Below, in pieces: positions 43,580 through 54,730 of a stretch of 64,000 bases of DNA. The notes beneath the pieces are model-generated. The model ran no database searches, had not been told where the DNA came from, and saw nothing but the letters and a program-made list of their open reading frames with translations. The translations under genes were made by a program, and so were the position numbers. Position 1 is the first letter of the stretch. Each line of letters opens with the position of its first letter. This DNA is from Selaginella moellendorffii (Eukaryota; Streptophyta; Lycopodiopsida; Selaginellales; Selaginellaceae): NCBI RefSeq assembly GCF_000143415.4, contig NW_003314328.1, forward strand, positions 159,707 through 223,706, in the 5' to 3' direction.

Positions 43580-44975
43580 AAATATGGGAAGAAGGAGCAT
43601 AATAATTATGTTGGTAATGCAAAACATCTATTTTGCAAAGAGCAGCTAAAAACAAGTGGTTAACTACTAAGGTATAGCCATGATATTGTAGAGTTTTCTT
43701 TTACAAAACTTGTAAAAATAAAGAATAAGTATTTACGATATTGATAGCATGTTGAGGATGCTAATGTGAATAGAAGTGAAGCAAATATTGTCACCATTCT
43801 AGGAACTTGTAGCTTGTTCTCATGGTGTAACCATCTTATGATGCCTTAAAGTACCATCCTTATAAGGGAGTTGTCTTGCTTATTTACCATTTGTACATGA
43901 AATTGTTTGGAATTGGATGTAAGAATGCTCAATATGTTCCTAGTTGGCAAGAAAAGCATTATACTCTTGAGGAATCTATTGATCTCAATATGGTTTTGAA
44001 TTTGTTCAAGTACTTTTGAATATGGAGTTGTATATGATGCATGGCCTTAAGGGCCACATTCATAGGCTTGAGCACTAGCATGAAGTTGGTGAGAAGTGAC
44101 TATAATACATCTCTTTTACACCTCCAAGTAAATCAGGAAATATGAAGGAGAAGATTAGTAAATAGAGCTCCATTATATACTCTATACCATTTTATAGCAA
44201 GCAAGTAGAGCATAAATTTGCAACTATCTTGTCTTTTATGGGTTGTTTTTATTGATAAATAAAACTTTTCTTGAAAATACATGTTATATGAAAAGAAAAA
44301 ATAGTGTATAGCATGAAAATAAGTATATTTAACCTTTTAGCATTTGAAAGGCAAAATAAAATAAAAATAGGGTTCATTAAAATCTTAAAAGATTAACTAA
44401 ATAGAAGGTAATATTAAAAGGGGCAACCACTACTAATAATTTTGACCATTGATGGCACAGTAAGTCTTTGACAAAATGGGTGGAAGCTGATGGTGCATAC
44501 TTGGAGGAGGTAGTATTGTGGCAATAACCCAAGGTAAAAAATGTTCTACTTGCTAAGTATAACATCAAATCAATAAAAAAAACTACAAAATTAGGGGTAA
44601 ATTAAGTAGAAATTAAGTAAACTTTAAAACATCCTTGGGCATTTCTTCCAAAAAAATTGAAATTGATATATTGAAGTTCAAATTCATTAACTTTGAACTA
44701 GACTTGCACTATAAAGTGCACTTCCATCAAAGCAAAGAGGGATATAGTTATCCACTTCATCCTTAATTCTATTTAAGGAAATTATAAAAACAATTATAAA
44801 TGTTCACTATCCTTGCTTGATTGCTTTTGTAAATGCTTCATACAAAGGACCTTGGTTTCTATCTTTCCTCTTTTTTATAAAGGACCTTGGTTTCTAGCTT
44901 TCCTCTTTTTTATATTAGCTTTAAAACTTTAGTAGCAATCACATGATATTTAGCTTATGAATAACTTGTTAGAGA
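43580..44975. other. AT-rich DNA without a recognisable gene
   Basis: Stop-rich in all frames, with a local duplication of AAAGGACCTTGGTTTCTA...TTTCCTCTTTTTTAT at 44845-44915. Nothing further recognised. Confidence 0.5.
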
Positions 44976-46080
44976 GTGCATTTGAAAGGTTTTAGTTCCT
45001 TCTATGGTGAATTTATTAGCCTCTTTGGAGTGTTAAATCTCCCAATAGCAAATGATTATTCAAGTTATATAAATCTAGTGTTTGTATTAGAAATATTGAT
45101 TATCACAAGAGATGAAGTTCAGAAAGAGCATGATCAACATATCAGAAATAACCCTTTCTACTTTATAATCATCAATGTGAGTATTGATCAAACTTTAGAA
45201 TTGCATGTCATTATTTATATGCAATTTCTAAAAGATAAAGGCAAGGGATAACTATGTTGTTAAATTGCTACCACTAAAGTGTGGAAAAGCTAATGGTTTT
45301 TTACTACTGTTTCTACTCTTCTTCAAGAAATGGAGCTCATCTATTACAAATTGTGTAGCTACTATAGTTGGTCATAAGTAGGGGGTTCTTGCTAAATTTC
45401 GAGAGTGTTGCCCAAAAACTGTTGGGAAACATTGCATAACCCATTGTGAAGCCTTAGTTGTAAACAATGGCTTTTCAATTGAAGAATTTTTTATGACTCT
45501 GGATAAACTGGCTAATAAAATTTATGTGGACTGCCAAATGCGCTCACCTGGAGACATGGCACAGCTTAAGGTAGGGGATAGGAAAGTCAAGTCACCTCAA
45601 GGTTCTCAGTGAGGCTTGGGTAAGAGGCAGTGTGCAAAAGAACACATCATTGCAAGAGCTTTTAGAGGCATATGAATTAAGAAAGAACTTGAGACTACTC
45701 CAAAATATCTATCAAATAGTCAATTAATGGATAAATTAGTTGAAGTGATGCCTGTAATTCTTTATCAATGGAAGCTAACTAATAAAACAGCTTACAAACT
45801 CTTGATGCATTTCCAAATATCAAAACTTTTTTGATTTGTTTGATTCATTTAATCAACTTGTTAGTACATGTTTTGACTGAGTTGAACAATCTCAACTAGG
45901 TATTTCAATATGACTTCACAAAGTGCATTGAGATAGAAGCTCAACTTGATATCACCATAGAGAATTTAAAGTACATATACCTTTCATTTGAAGATGCTAC
46001 AAAGGCCATGAAGGAAAGCAGGGACAATGCAGTCAGCCTCTATCTTGGTACTTTTCATACCTCTAATGCCCAAATTGTTA
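44976..46080 (+). pseudogene. decayed hAT/DUF4371 (ZMYM1-like) transposase relic
   Basis: The 91-codon frame reads DYSSYINLVFVLEIL, RDEVQKEHDQHIRNNPFYFI and DQTLELHVIIYMQFLKDKGKG, a pattern like the DUF4371 part of hAT-derived proteins. Downstream, in broken frames, come VLAKFRECCPKTVGKHCITH, CEALVVNNGF and LDKLANKIYVD, typical of the same family. Catalytic residues cannot be traced. The assignment rests on pattern memory only; no terminal inverted repeats were found. Confidence 0.4.
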
Positions 46081-46313
46081 GGCACCAGCTTTGACCACGT
46101 GGTCAACGTTGGTCAAAGGGAGGCTCAAGGGTATATTAAGGCATGTTAGGGTAAGGGATTTAACCTACCCTAGGGCTCATAGTGTAGTGGAGCTTTTGAA
46201 GGTGGTTGGGTGGTGAGGAACCTCAAGAGGTGGCATAGTATAGGTTTAGGGTGACTAGATCTTTGTCTTTTTGCGCCGGATCATAACATTGGTACCAGAG
46301 GAGTTGGTTGCGA

Positions 46314-47240
46314 TGGCCGACCAAGTTAAACGCTGGAATTCTATTGTTGATGGTGGTGCCGACGATGGTGCCGATGAAGCTGCGGAGATTTGGAACATTC
46401 AAGATGTGGTTCATGAGCTACGAGCCCTTAATCGAAATGAGTAAGAGATGCAAGACGAGATGCATGGCATGATGGATACCATGCATGACCATGTTGAGGC
46501 ACTCGAGGCTGGATGGGGTAGCGCTCCAAGTAAGCGTTCTTTGGTAGATTGACTCAAGATTCCAACTTTTTCCGGTGATGGTGTGGACAAGTGTCTTGTT
46601 TGGCTAGCCAATGTGAAGAAGTTCTTGGCTACTAGGGGAACTCTAGATGTAGAGGCTTTAGTGGTTATTCCGATGGTGTTGCGTGATGCGGGTCTTCGAT
46701 GGTGGAATTGGCTTGAGGAGTCTCGTAATGCGGATAAGAAACCACCAGTATCTACCATGGATGAGTTTGAGGCTGCTTTCCGTTTACGTTTTGCCCCTCA
46801 TTACGACGTGGAGAATGCTCATACAGAACTTCGACATTTCCAGCAAGGGAAAATGACGCTCGGGGACTATATTGAGAAGCTTACTCGCTTGATTAGTCGT
46901 GTTCCAACGAAGGATCCAGATCAGACCGCTACAACTCGGGAACGCAGATTTAAATCCAGCTGGTGCACTAACTGCAAGATGAATACACACCACACACAAT
47001 GCTACTTCAAGCTTCATCCAGAGCTTCAGCCTCCATCTTCTCAACATGTCCAACAACATCCCTTCGCTGATAATTCCACATCATCTCGGGGTCTAGAGAC
47101 GTATCAAGAGCAGTTGGAACAACAAGCAATTGAGGCAGCCCCTTCATCAAGCAAAGGTAAGGCACTAGCCTCATCGGTCAACATGATTTTGGTAGCCGAG
47201 GAACTCTATAAGCAACAGCAGCAAACCACAGCCACTTGAG
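46314..47240 (+). pseudogene. gag (Gypsy C, copy 2)
   Basis: ATG at 46314 (MADQVKRWNSIVDGG) lies 13 bp after the priming-site-like sequence. A TAA and a TGA occur early. The retrotransposon gag domain follows (WLANVKKFLATRGTLDVEAL, RWWNWLEESRN, FEAAFRLRFAPHYDVENAHT, LRHFQQGKMTLGDYIEKL), and then the Cys/His knuckle (WCTNCKMNTHHTQCYFKLHP). Confidence 0.8.
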
Positions 47241-47465
47241 CCCAAGCAAAGAAGAAGGTAGCCGGTCAGCCTGCTGCAGATCCCCCGGCGCCAATTGAGA
47301 GTGAGTCTCTGTCAGAGCTAGATCCAGTGACATAGAGGTGGCTTGTAAGCTCCCCTAAACCCTAAACTCTCTTCTCCTCCTGAGATCTCACCAACAGCTA
47401 TTCATGTTCTAGAGCCGGTTCTTCAACAGCTGGTTGACACTACCATCACCTTTTCGCTTCGAGAC

Positions 47466-48029
47466 ATGTTGTGTCTTGTCCCGGGATTCGGCCAGCATTT
47501 AGAGGAGTTTGCACGGTTAGGAACACCAGAGAGCACTCTCAAGAGGACTCTTCAAGAGGTGCACATTGTCGATATGACAAGATATGGTAGAGATTCTGGT
47601 CCGTTCTTCGTCCCGGTGCAGATCGGTATTTCCTCTTGTAGGATGGATGCTTTGGTTGACTCCGGTTCTAGAAGCAACATTATCTCACTCGAGACTGCCC
47701 TTTCAGCACAACTACAGATCACTGAGAGCTCCACCATCGTGCTCAAAACCTTCACCAACCACACCATTCCTCTAGCGGGAATTTGTTGTGGTGTCAAAGT
47801 CTCTATGAAGGGTGTTGTTTCTGAGGTGGATTTCCTCATGGTTGATTACCAACGTTTTGGAACATCCTCTTTGAAGGACTCTATCATCCTTGGCCGCTCA
47901 TGGCAAGTCACAGCCCATTGCACCATTGACAGCGCAAAAGGCAAGATGGAAATTAGCGATGGAACCCATAGCTCCACCTTTCTCAACAACCACGGCAAAG
48001 CTCTTTCTCAACAAGCCCAACAAGCTTAG
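47466..48029 (+). pseudogene. retropepsin-like protease (Gypsy C, copy 2)
   Basis: A 187-codon frame with DALVDSGSRSNIIS (catalytic DSG intact) and DSIILGRSW. Preceded by a short QHLEEFARLGTPESTLKRTL block that is also in copy 1. Separated from gag by stops near 47240-47340. Confidence 0.8.
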
Positions 48030-48035
48030 ACTAAG

Positions 48036-48990
48036 ATGGCCCTCACACCATACTTTCCTCCTGAGCTCACAAAGGTTTTTCCTGAGTTGGCGGTGGAGTT
48101 GACCATCTATATGACGGATGCTTTCTCATGCAATGCAATTGACATGGTTGGAGGTGAGTCAGATAGCCCAAGACATCTTTCAGCTTCACTCTCTTTATTT
48201 GAGAGTAAGGCCAAGCCTTTAACCACGCCCTCTTTATTTGATGGCAGGGCTTATAGAGCACGGGCTACTACATCCAGCTTTCCGGAGTGTTTCTCGATAG
48301 TGGAAGGGCTTTTCAACTCGTTTCTTGCATAGGACTGACTTTCTCTTATAGAGCTAGATGACACAGTTGCTCCAGACTAGGTCCATCTTTCGCAAGACAC
48401 AGCGAAGCTCAATCTGTAAGCTCCTGAGTTTGGACTTCCCGGGAGGTCACCCAGCCCAGTACTATTCAAACCCAAGGACGCTTAACCCCAAGTATCCTAA
48501 GACCCTTGACCGATTGGAAAAGAGGGTGCACTCTTATTCATGCGCCCTTTCCCTCTATATTTGAACCCCATGGATCGTCTTTCGAGTCGTTCCCTTTGGT
48601 TACTTACACAATCCTCCTCAGCAACTATCTGAGGTGTCACACAGCTAGCATCTTCCTACTAAAATTGCGGTAGCTGACAACTCCGAGCATATTTTGTCAT
48701 GCTGTTTTTTGGAAACGGAAGATGACATCCAGTCACACAACTGGCAGGAAGAGTCAAGCAAATCGAACGTGCTGCATGTGAGTTATAGCTCTTTGAGTTC
48801 AGAATGTCCTACCGTGGAGCCCCCGGTACTGATCCAGGGGTATTACACTGAAACTTTAGCACCAGACCTGGACTGGACTTCGGTGGAGGATCTTCTTTCA
48901 CTTGTAGAGTACCTGGCTACAGTCCTTGCATTGGACATCGAGCACTCAAAGAATCAGAAGCAAAGAGAACAATAGACAAAGACTCCAGAT
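48036..48990 (+). pseudogene. linker region (Gypsy C, copy 2)
   Basis: Conserved with 1348-2060, including MTDAFSCNAIDMVGGESDS, PECFSIVEGLF and LSCCFLETEDDIQSHNW. Interrupted by the Cassandra-like LTR at 48415-48608. No domain is recognised. Confidence 0.6.
48415..48608. mobile_element. Cassandra-like TRIM solo LTR with 5S rRNA-like segment
   Basis: 194 bp beginning TGTAAGCTCC and ending TACTTACA, flanked by a perfect CAATC duplication (48410-48414, 48609-48613). The uninterrupted site is visible in copy 1 near 1651. Positions 48432-48488 read like the reverse complement of plant 5S rRNA (GGACTTCCCGGGAGGTCACC, CCAGTACTATTC, GGACGCTTAAC). 5S-like LTRs are the hallmark of Cassandra elements; the element would be on the minus strand with respect to 5S sense. 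Confidence 0.8.
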
Positions 48991-48999
48991 CCAACAATA

Positions 49000-49500
49000 G
49001 TGTTCTTGCCTGACTTGCCAGAGTCGGTCTTGCCGGATGTGGTGTCCCCATCATCTTTATTTGAAGAAGAGGGCACTCCTATGATTACAGCTTATTTTTA
49101 TAGTGCTTTCTGCCCCAAAAACCAGGTTGCCGGCATTGGAGTTTGGATAATTGATTCTGCGGAGAACAAAGTAGCCGACCTCTCTATCACTTTGCTGGCA
49201 ACATCAGCTAATGACGCAGAGTACTTGGCAGCTATTAGTGCCATGAAGTTGGCCACAGATCTTAAGTTTAGGTGAGTCACTTTCATTGGAGATGTGCAAC
49301 TCATCATACGCCAACTTACTGGAGAATACCAAGTCCACAAAGAGAACTTGAAAGAGCTATGGCAGCGGGCGGTTAACCTGAAGGATGAGTTCTCTCAGGT
49401 GACTTTTTAAAGTGTCCCTAGTGAAGAAAACTTTTGGGCGGACAGGTTATCACATCAAGCAATCACCATGATGCGAAAGGCAAAAGGCACTCCCTGCTCT
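49000..49500 (+). pseudogene. RNase H-like domain upstream of RT (Gypsy C, copy 2)
   Basis: FCPKNQVAGIGVWIIDSAEN, NDAEYLAAISAMKLATDL, then after a frameshift FIGDVQLIIRQLTGEYQ and FWADRLSHQAITMM. The first catalytic Asp block reads AYFYSAF where copy 1 has TYFDGAF, so the catalytic Asp is lost here. The third acidic residue (GDVQLI) is preserved. Confidence 0.65.
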
Positions 49501-50170
49501 TCAGTTTCCAAGGTCAGTGAGCCCCTTGAGCCCAAGGTTTCTCCAGACTCCAGGGTTCATGCCGCTTTCCTGGGTGATGACAAGGACCCGGTCTTTATCG
49601 CTACATCGCTTGCTTCAACAAACGTAGCAAAACTTTTAGATCTCCTTCACTGTTTCAAGGACGTGTTTGCTTGGGACTATAGTCAGCTTCCAGGAGTTCC
49701 CATGGACACATTCATGCACAGTATTGTGCTTTTAGAGTCATCCAAACTAGTCCATCAAAAGATGCGGCGTTTCAGCCCGACAGCTCACTCAGAGATGAAG
49801 TTGGAGATCGAGCGACTTCTGGCAGCCGGCTTTATTTACCCTTTGGAGAGCTTAGAGTGGGTGGCCAATCTCGTCCTTGCATGCAAGACAAATGGAAAAC
49901 TCCACCTCTGCATTGATTTTCGAGACTTGAACAAGGCAACTGCGAAGGATCACCTTCCAACTCCATTTATCGATGCGATTGTGAATGAGATGGCTGGACA
50001 CCAGTACTACTCTTTCATGAATGGCTTTTCAGGGTACAACAATATCTTCATTCATCCGGATCATTGAGATCTTATGGCCTTCCGGACACCTTGGGGCATC
50101 TTTGCTTTCAACGTCCTCCCGTTTGACTTGTGTAACGCCGGAGCTACTTTTCAGCGCTTTATGACCCACA
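49468..50170 (+). pseudogene. reverse transcriptase N-terminal half (Gypsy C, copy 2)
   Basis: LLHCFKDVFAWDYSQLPGVP, HQKMRRFSPTAHSEMKLEIE, LLAAGFIYPLESLEWVANLV, LCIDFRDLNKATAKDHLPTP and then FMNGFSGYNNIFIHPDH. The last block normally begins with Asp (FMDGFSGYN); here it is Asn, so the first catalytic residue is lost. A TGA follows, then TPWGIFAFNVLPFDLCNAG. Truncated before the catalytic Asp pair. Confidence 0.8.
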
Positions 50171-50967
50171 CCTTTCATAACCATCCTTCGAGCATCACCT
50201 TCAGGAATGTAAAGCTGCTCCCACCGGTACAACAAACCATCTAAGAACTCGAACTTGTCAAATCGCCGGTAGTCGGGAGTCACTAGGTGTCCAGCCTGAA
50301 GATGGAGGAAAATGTCACTGGCGAGGTCGTTGGATTGAAGATTGTTTCTGATCACATCCATCAAGGAGGAGTTCTGAGGGGCCAGGGAAATTGCCATAAC
50401 TTGAAGCTGATCAGGACCGAGGATAACTTGATCCTATTGATCGAAATTAGGATTACTAAGCCTGAGACTAAGATAGGAGCGCCTTGAAAGAGCATCAGGA
50501 AGGCCTTGAAGCTTTCCAGGTCTATACTTGATAACAAAGTCAAACCGACTCAGGAATTATGCCCAGTTTGTCTGACGACGGCTCAAAACTCGAAAGTGGC
50601 AAAATACTCGAGATTTTTGTGATCCGTCTAGACCGTTGTTTGATGGCCCCCTCCAAGAAAGGACGCCACTCTCCAAAGGAATCCACGATGGCAAGCAGTC
50701 GTGGATTTCGTAATTGATCTCCGTAGGCTGGAATTTCCAAGAATGAAAAGCGACCAAATGAAATTCCTGATCTACTCTGAGTTGAGATAGCACAGCACCG
50801 ATGGCAAAGTCGGAGGTGTTAGCCTCAATGACGAAAGGTTATGAGGGATCAGCATGGATCAAGACGGGAGCAGAACTGAAGGCCGTCTTGAGTGTGTCAA
50901 AGGCCTACTGAGCAGCAGCAGACCAAGAGAAGGGAACATCCTTGAGAGTGAGATCCATGAGAGGAAG
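50171..50967 (-). pseudogene. chromovirus D RNase H and integrase start
   Basis: FVIEANTSDFAIGAVLSQ (RNase H, first acidic residue changed from the usual Asp context), INYEIHDCLPSW, FDFVIKYRPGKLQGLPDALS, then FLDGLLYRWEQLYIPEGDAR of the integrase N-terminus. Frames are shifted at least twice. It ends abruptly at 50171. Confidence 0.7.
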
Positions 50968-51096
50968 GACAATGTCAGAGTAGTGATCAATGAATTTGCG
51001 GTAGAAGTTGGACAATGTCAGAGTAGTGATCAATGAATTTGCAGTAGAAGTTGGACAATGTCAGAGTAGTGATCAATGAATTTGCGGTAGAAGCTG
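50968..51096. repeat. three tandem copies of a 43-bp unit
   Basis: Units begin GACAATGTCAGAG at 50968, 51011 and 51054 and differ at one or two positions. They encode FYRKFIDHYSDIV of RT. Because 43 is not a multiple of three, each extra copy shifts the frame. Confidence 0.9.
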
Positions 51097-51990
51097 GCAA
51101 AGTTAAGGAAAACCTGAACATCTGACATTGATTGTGGAGGCTCCCATTCGAGAATAGTCTTGACTTTGGTAGGATCCGTCATGATACCCTCAGGAGTGAC
51201 AATGTACCCAAGGAACTCCACAAACTCCTTATCGAAGAAACATTTCTCAAGCTTCGCGTATAAGCCGTGTTCCTATAGCTTCACTAGTACCTTGCGCACA
51301 TGCTTGTCATGCTCCTCCTAAGTTTCTGAGTAGATGAGGATGTCGTCGAGGTAGACGATCACCATCTGATCAAGAAACTCCTAAAAGACATCGTTTGCCA
51401 TGTGTTGGAAAACTGTTGGAGCATTTGTCAAGCCAAATGGCATGACAGTGTACTCGAAGTGGCCATAGCGGGTTTGGAATGCAGTCTTCCATTCATCGCC
51501 AGGTGGGATCCGGATTAGGTTGTATGCTCCACAAAGGTCAATCTTGGTGAAGAAGTGGGCACCACCGAGGCATTCCAATAGGTCCAAGATCAGGGGCAGT
51601 GGATAACGGTTCCGAACAGTCACCTTGTTCAAACCTTGGTAATCGATGACTAGCCGCAAACTCCTATCCTTCTTCTTGACAAAGAAGACAGGTGCTCCAA
51701 CCGGGGACTGCGAATGCTGACTGTACCTCGAGACAAGGTTCTCATCCACGTACTCTTTGAGGGCCTTAAGCTTAGATGGGGATAACCCATAGAGAGGCCC
51801 CCACGGGGGTGATGCTCCTTCTTATAAATCAATGGAACAGTCATAAAGCCGATGAATAGGTAGTACACTAACTTTTTTCTTGTTAAACACATCCCCAAAA
51901 TCATGATACTTCTAAGGAAGACTGACATAAGAAACATGCAAAGCAAAAAGGAAAATAGGTTCTTTATAAAGGAGTTCTTTCATAGTGATT
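51030..51990 (-). pseudogene. chromovirus D reverse transcriptase
   Basis: [36 protein letters not shown] (first catalytic Asp), [31 protein letters not shown] (Asp pair) and FLGYIVTPEGIMTDPTKVKT are all legible; several TAA/TAG stops interrupt the frame. The catalytic residues are intact. It ends in a 43-bp triplication at the RT/RNase H connection. Confidence 0.85.
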
Positions 51991-52239
51991 GTGGAGATAG
52001 GAGGAGGCGTACAACTAAATGGAATGATAAGACAAAGATACTGTCCAGTGTAAGATGGAAGAGAGGGAAAAGAAGAGGGTGAAAACTTCGTAGAGTCAAG
52101 AATAAAACCTCGATTTGAGTTTAGGGAACTTTTCTTGATTTGGACTTGATGAACAGCAGGGGAAGCCGTGGGAGATGGTGACATGGGAGAGACGAGTTGT
52201 AATTCCTTCCAACAGATCTAAGGTTGGTGTAGTTGGAAC

Positions 52240-52727
52240 CAAGGATGGCCGAGCACCACAGAGGAGGATTTGCTGTTGATGATGTTGAAGGCGATATCGA
52301 TGACAGTGGATCCAATGTGTACTCAAACGGGCAACGTTTCCCTAAGTCCAGAAGATGAAGACACAAAATGCCCATCAATACTTTCAACCCTCAGATCCCG
52401 TATGGTAGGAGAAAGAGGAATGTGATGTCGGGCAGCAAAGTCCGTGTCCATGAAGCAGGAAGTTGCACCCGAGTCTAGTAGCGCCAGAGCCTTGAGTCCT
52501 GATTGTCCAGTGAAAGAAAGGGGATATGGGACGTGGAAGTTGCGGAAATTGGTGGTGGCTTTGATGAAAGGTGGTGAGGAGCTTGATAAAGAAGAAAAGT
52601 GATTTTTATTCCGGGAGTCCAAACAGACAACTCCTACTCTATTTGGATAGGGCCGTTTCCCGACTGCAATAGAGGTGGATCTTGAGGCAGAGTGAACTCG
52701 AGCAGTCGGGGAGGCTTCTTGGAACAC
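52240..52727 (-). pseudogene. chromovirus D protease
   Basis: SGLKALALLDSGATSCFMDT holds an intact DSG active site, followed by FAARHHIPLSPTIRDLRVES and, after a stop, a VVLGHPWLQLHQP block, the conserved late protease motif. Confidence 0.75.
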
Positions 52728-53320
52728 ACAGCTTCTTTGTGATTAGGATCAGCATAGTAGAGGCAAAAATTATGAGATATTCAATGTTGCTTCTCAGCAG
52801 GACTCAACTTCCCTTTGATGATCGGGGAGTACCAGAAATATCCATCGGGACCGGAGTAGTAGGTTCAGGAGTATGCCCAGAAGACTCAAGCTGGGATTCT
52901 TGAGTCTGGGATGGGAAAACAGCAGCACGGCGACTTTCCTGACAATGTTCAAAGAGATGATTGTCACAATGAACAGCTTTGTTGATGGCGTCCGATAGGT
53001 CTGTGGGATCCTCCATGGTGAGTAGCAAATCCTTGACACCATTGTTGAGGCTGAAACGAAATTGATCAATCAGGGCCTGCTCATCCCACTAAGTGTCCAA
53101 GGCAAGGAGTTGGAACTCTGCAACATAGATTGACGTAGGACGAGGCCCCTGAGAGAGACATCTCATCTTTGTGATGGCAACCCGAACCCGATTCATCTCG
53201 CCAAAACATGCTTCGTGTTTCTCTTTGAACAATTGAAGATCCATCAGCTTTGGAACCACGACCTTTCATGCTCTTCTCCAGCAAAGGAGAAAACCATGAC
53301 AAAGCTGCACCTTTGAGAAA
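52640..53320 (-). pseudogene. chromovirus D gag
   Basis: LKGAALSWFSPLLEK at the left boundary, then VAITKMRCLSQGPRPTS, WDEQALIDQFRFSLNNGVKD, LLTMEDPTDLSDAINKAVHC and DNHLFEHCQESRRA in shifting frames: the typical gag of plant chromoviruses. Only the part after the middle of the gag domain is present. Confidence 0.75.
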
Positions 53321-53569
53321 CTTTTTCAAGAAGAACGCCACTGGATGGTTGTCTTGCTTCAAAATTGTGCCTAATGCAAAGTCCGAAGCATCCATTTCTA
53401 CCTCAAGTCTTTAAATGCCAACATAGAAACTTCCTTAACTTCCCTTTGAGATGGAGAAATGCCACTTCACATTCTGCTGTCCATACAATCTTCCTTTTAC
53501 CCGTTTAGTCTATTAAGGGCAAAGCTACTCTTGAATAGTGTTTGATAAAATTTCGGTAGTAGTTGCATA
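53321..53569 (-). pseudogene. chromovirus B RNase H start
   Basis: NYYRNFIKHYSRVALPLID, then MDASDFALGTILKQDNHPVA, and FLKKF at the fusion with chromovirus D gag. The same sequence on the plus strand at 23307-23570 continues normally. Confidence 0.75.
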
Positions 53570-53930
53570 TGTCAAGACCCCCAACAAGATCAAGACTAGA
53601 AAATGCAAAAGACAAAGAGAAAAGCTAGTGGAAATGAAAAAGAAGCTTTATACTGGCATTGATTCAGATTATGGAGAAATGGAACAAGGCTAACCTATAT
53701 ATACTATAGGTTGATAAAGCTCCACCACTCTTGGATCAAGGACAGCCTAAATATAGCTAAGGTCGAGGAGGCACCACGTCATCATCAGGAATGTGGCTTG
53801 AGACTAAGGAATCATACGGGAAATTAGAGAATCAAGAATAGGGAAGTGTCTCGAGAATCAGGAATGTGGTCTGCAGGTCAGGAATCTAATGAGAGTCAGA
53901 AATGTGGCAAGAATTAGGGGATTCCTAACA
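53570..53930 (-). repeat. solo LTR of chromovirus A inside chromovirus B RT
   Basis: 361 bp from TGTTAGGAATCC to CTTGACA (minus strand), flanked by TATG on both sides with one extra base at one junction. RT sequence is continuous across it: GGGCTATG before, TATGCAACTACTACC after. No internal A sequence is present here. Confidence 0.75.
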
Positions 53931-53935
53931 ACATA

Positions 53936-54730
53936 GCCCAAGAACACCCTCAACTTATGTACATTCAATAATTGCTCCTATTCCTCGATCACTTAGACCT
54001 TCTCAGGGTCCATCTTGAGCCTATCTTTGCCTACCACATACCCGAAAAACTTTACCTCTTGTTGAGCAAAGTCACATTTACTCTTTTTAGCATACAGCTT
54101 GTATTCTCTTAGTTTCTCAAACATCTTCATCAAGTGTTTGGCATGCTCATCTAGCATTTTGCTATAGATCAAGATGTCGTCAATATAGACAACCACAAAG
54201 TGATCTAGATAAGGTATAAAGATGTGGTTCATCAACGCTGCAAACGTTGCCGGCGCATTGCACAGCCCAAAGGGCATCACCAGAAACTCAAAGCTCCCAT
54301 ACCTTGTCTAACAAGTTGTTTTCTTGACATCTTCCTTTGCTACCCTAATCTGGTAGTATTCTGACCTTAAGTCAATCCTCGATAAGTATTTTGCCTTTCC
54401 CAACCTATTAAACATGTCCTCAATCCTTGGCAAAAAGTGCTTGTTCTTCTTTGTATATTTGTTGAGCAACCGATAATCTATGCACATGTGCTTAGATCCA
54501 TCTTTCTTTTTCACAAATAACACTGACGCCCCATATAGTGACTTGCTCAAATTAACATACCCTTTATCCACCAACTCTTTTAGTTGGCACTTGAGCTCCT
54601 CGGGTTCCTTTTCGTTCAATCGATAAAGTGGACGAACCATTGCTTTAGCACCCTCGACGAACTCAATCTTATGTTCTATTAGTCGTGCGGGGGAAAACCC
54701 CGCCGGTAGCTCCTCCGACATGGTATCTTA
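53936..54730 (-). pseudogene. chromovirus B reverse transcriptase
   Basis: [71 protein letters not shown] (catalytic Asp pair intact) and FFGYVVGKDRLKMDPEKV. One stop lies around 54310 and another around 53990. Confidence 0.85.

Larger units (their letters stand above)
46085..50170 (+). mobile_element. Ty3/Gypsy retrotransposon, family C, copy 2 (3'-truncated)
   Basis: Contains leader, priming site, gag, protease, linker, RNase H-like domain and the first part of RT in this order. It ends within RT at about 50170 where minus-strand chromovirus D begins. Homologous to 1-2557 and 59000-61752. A priming-site-like TTGGTACCAGAG is at 46289-46300. Stops, frameshifts and a Cassandra-like insertion show decay. 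Confidence 0.85.
50171..53320 (-). mobile_element. chromovirus D, gag to integrase start, truncated
   Basis: Reading from 53320 down: gag, zinc-knuckle remnant, protease, RT, RNase H and the first bases of integrase. It has no LTRs in the window. At 53320 its gag is joined to RNase H of chromovirus B; at 50171 its integrase start (LYIPEGDARR) is joined head-to-head to Gypsy C. A Gypsy/Metavirid chromovirus by its motif order. Confidence 0.8.
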
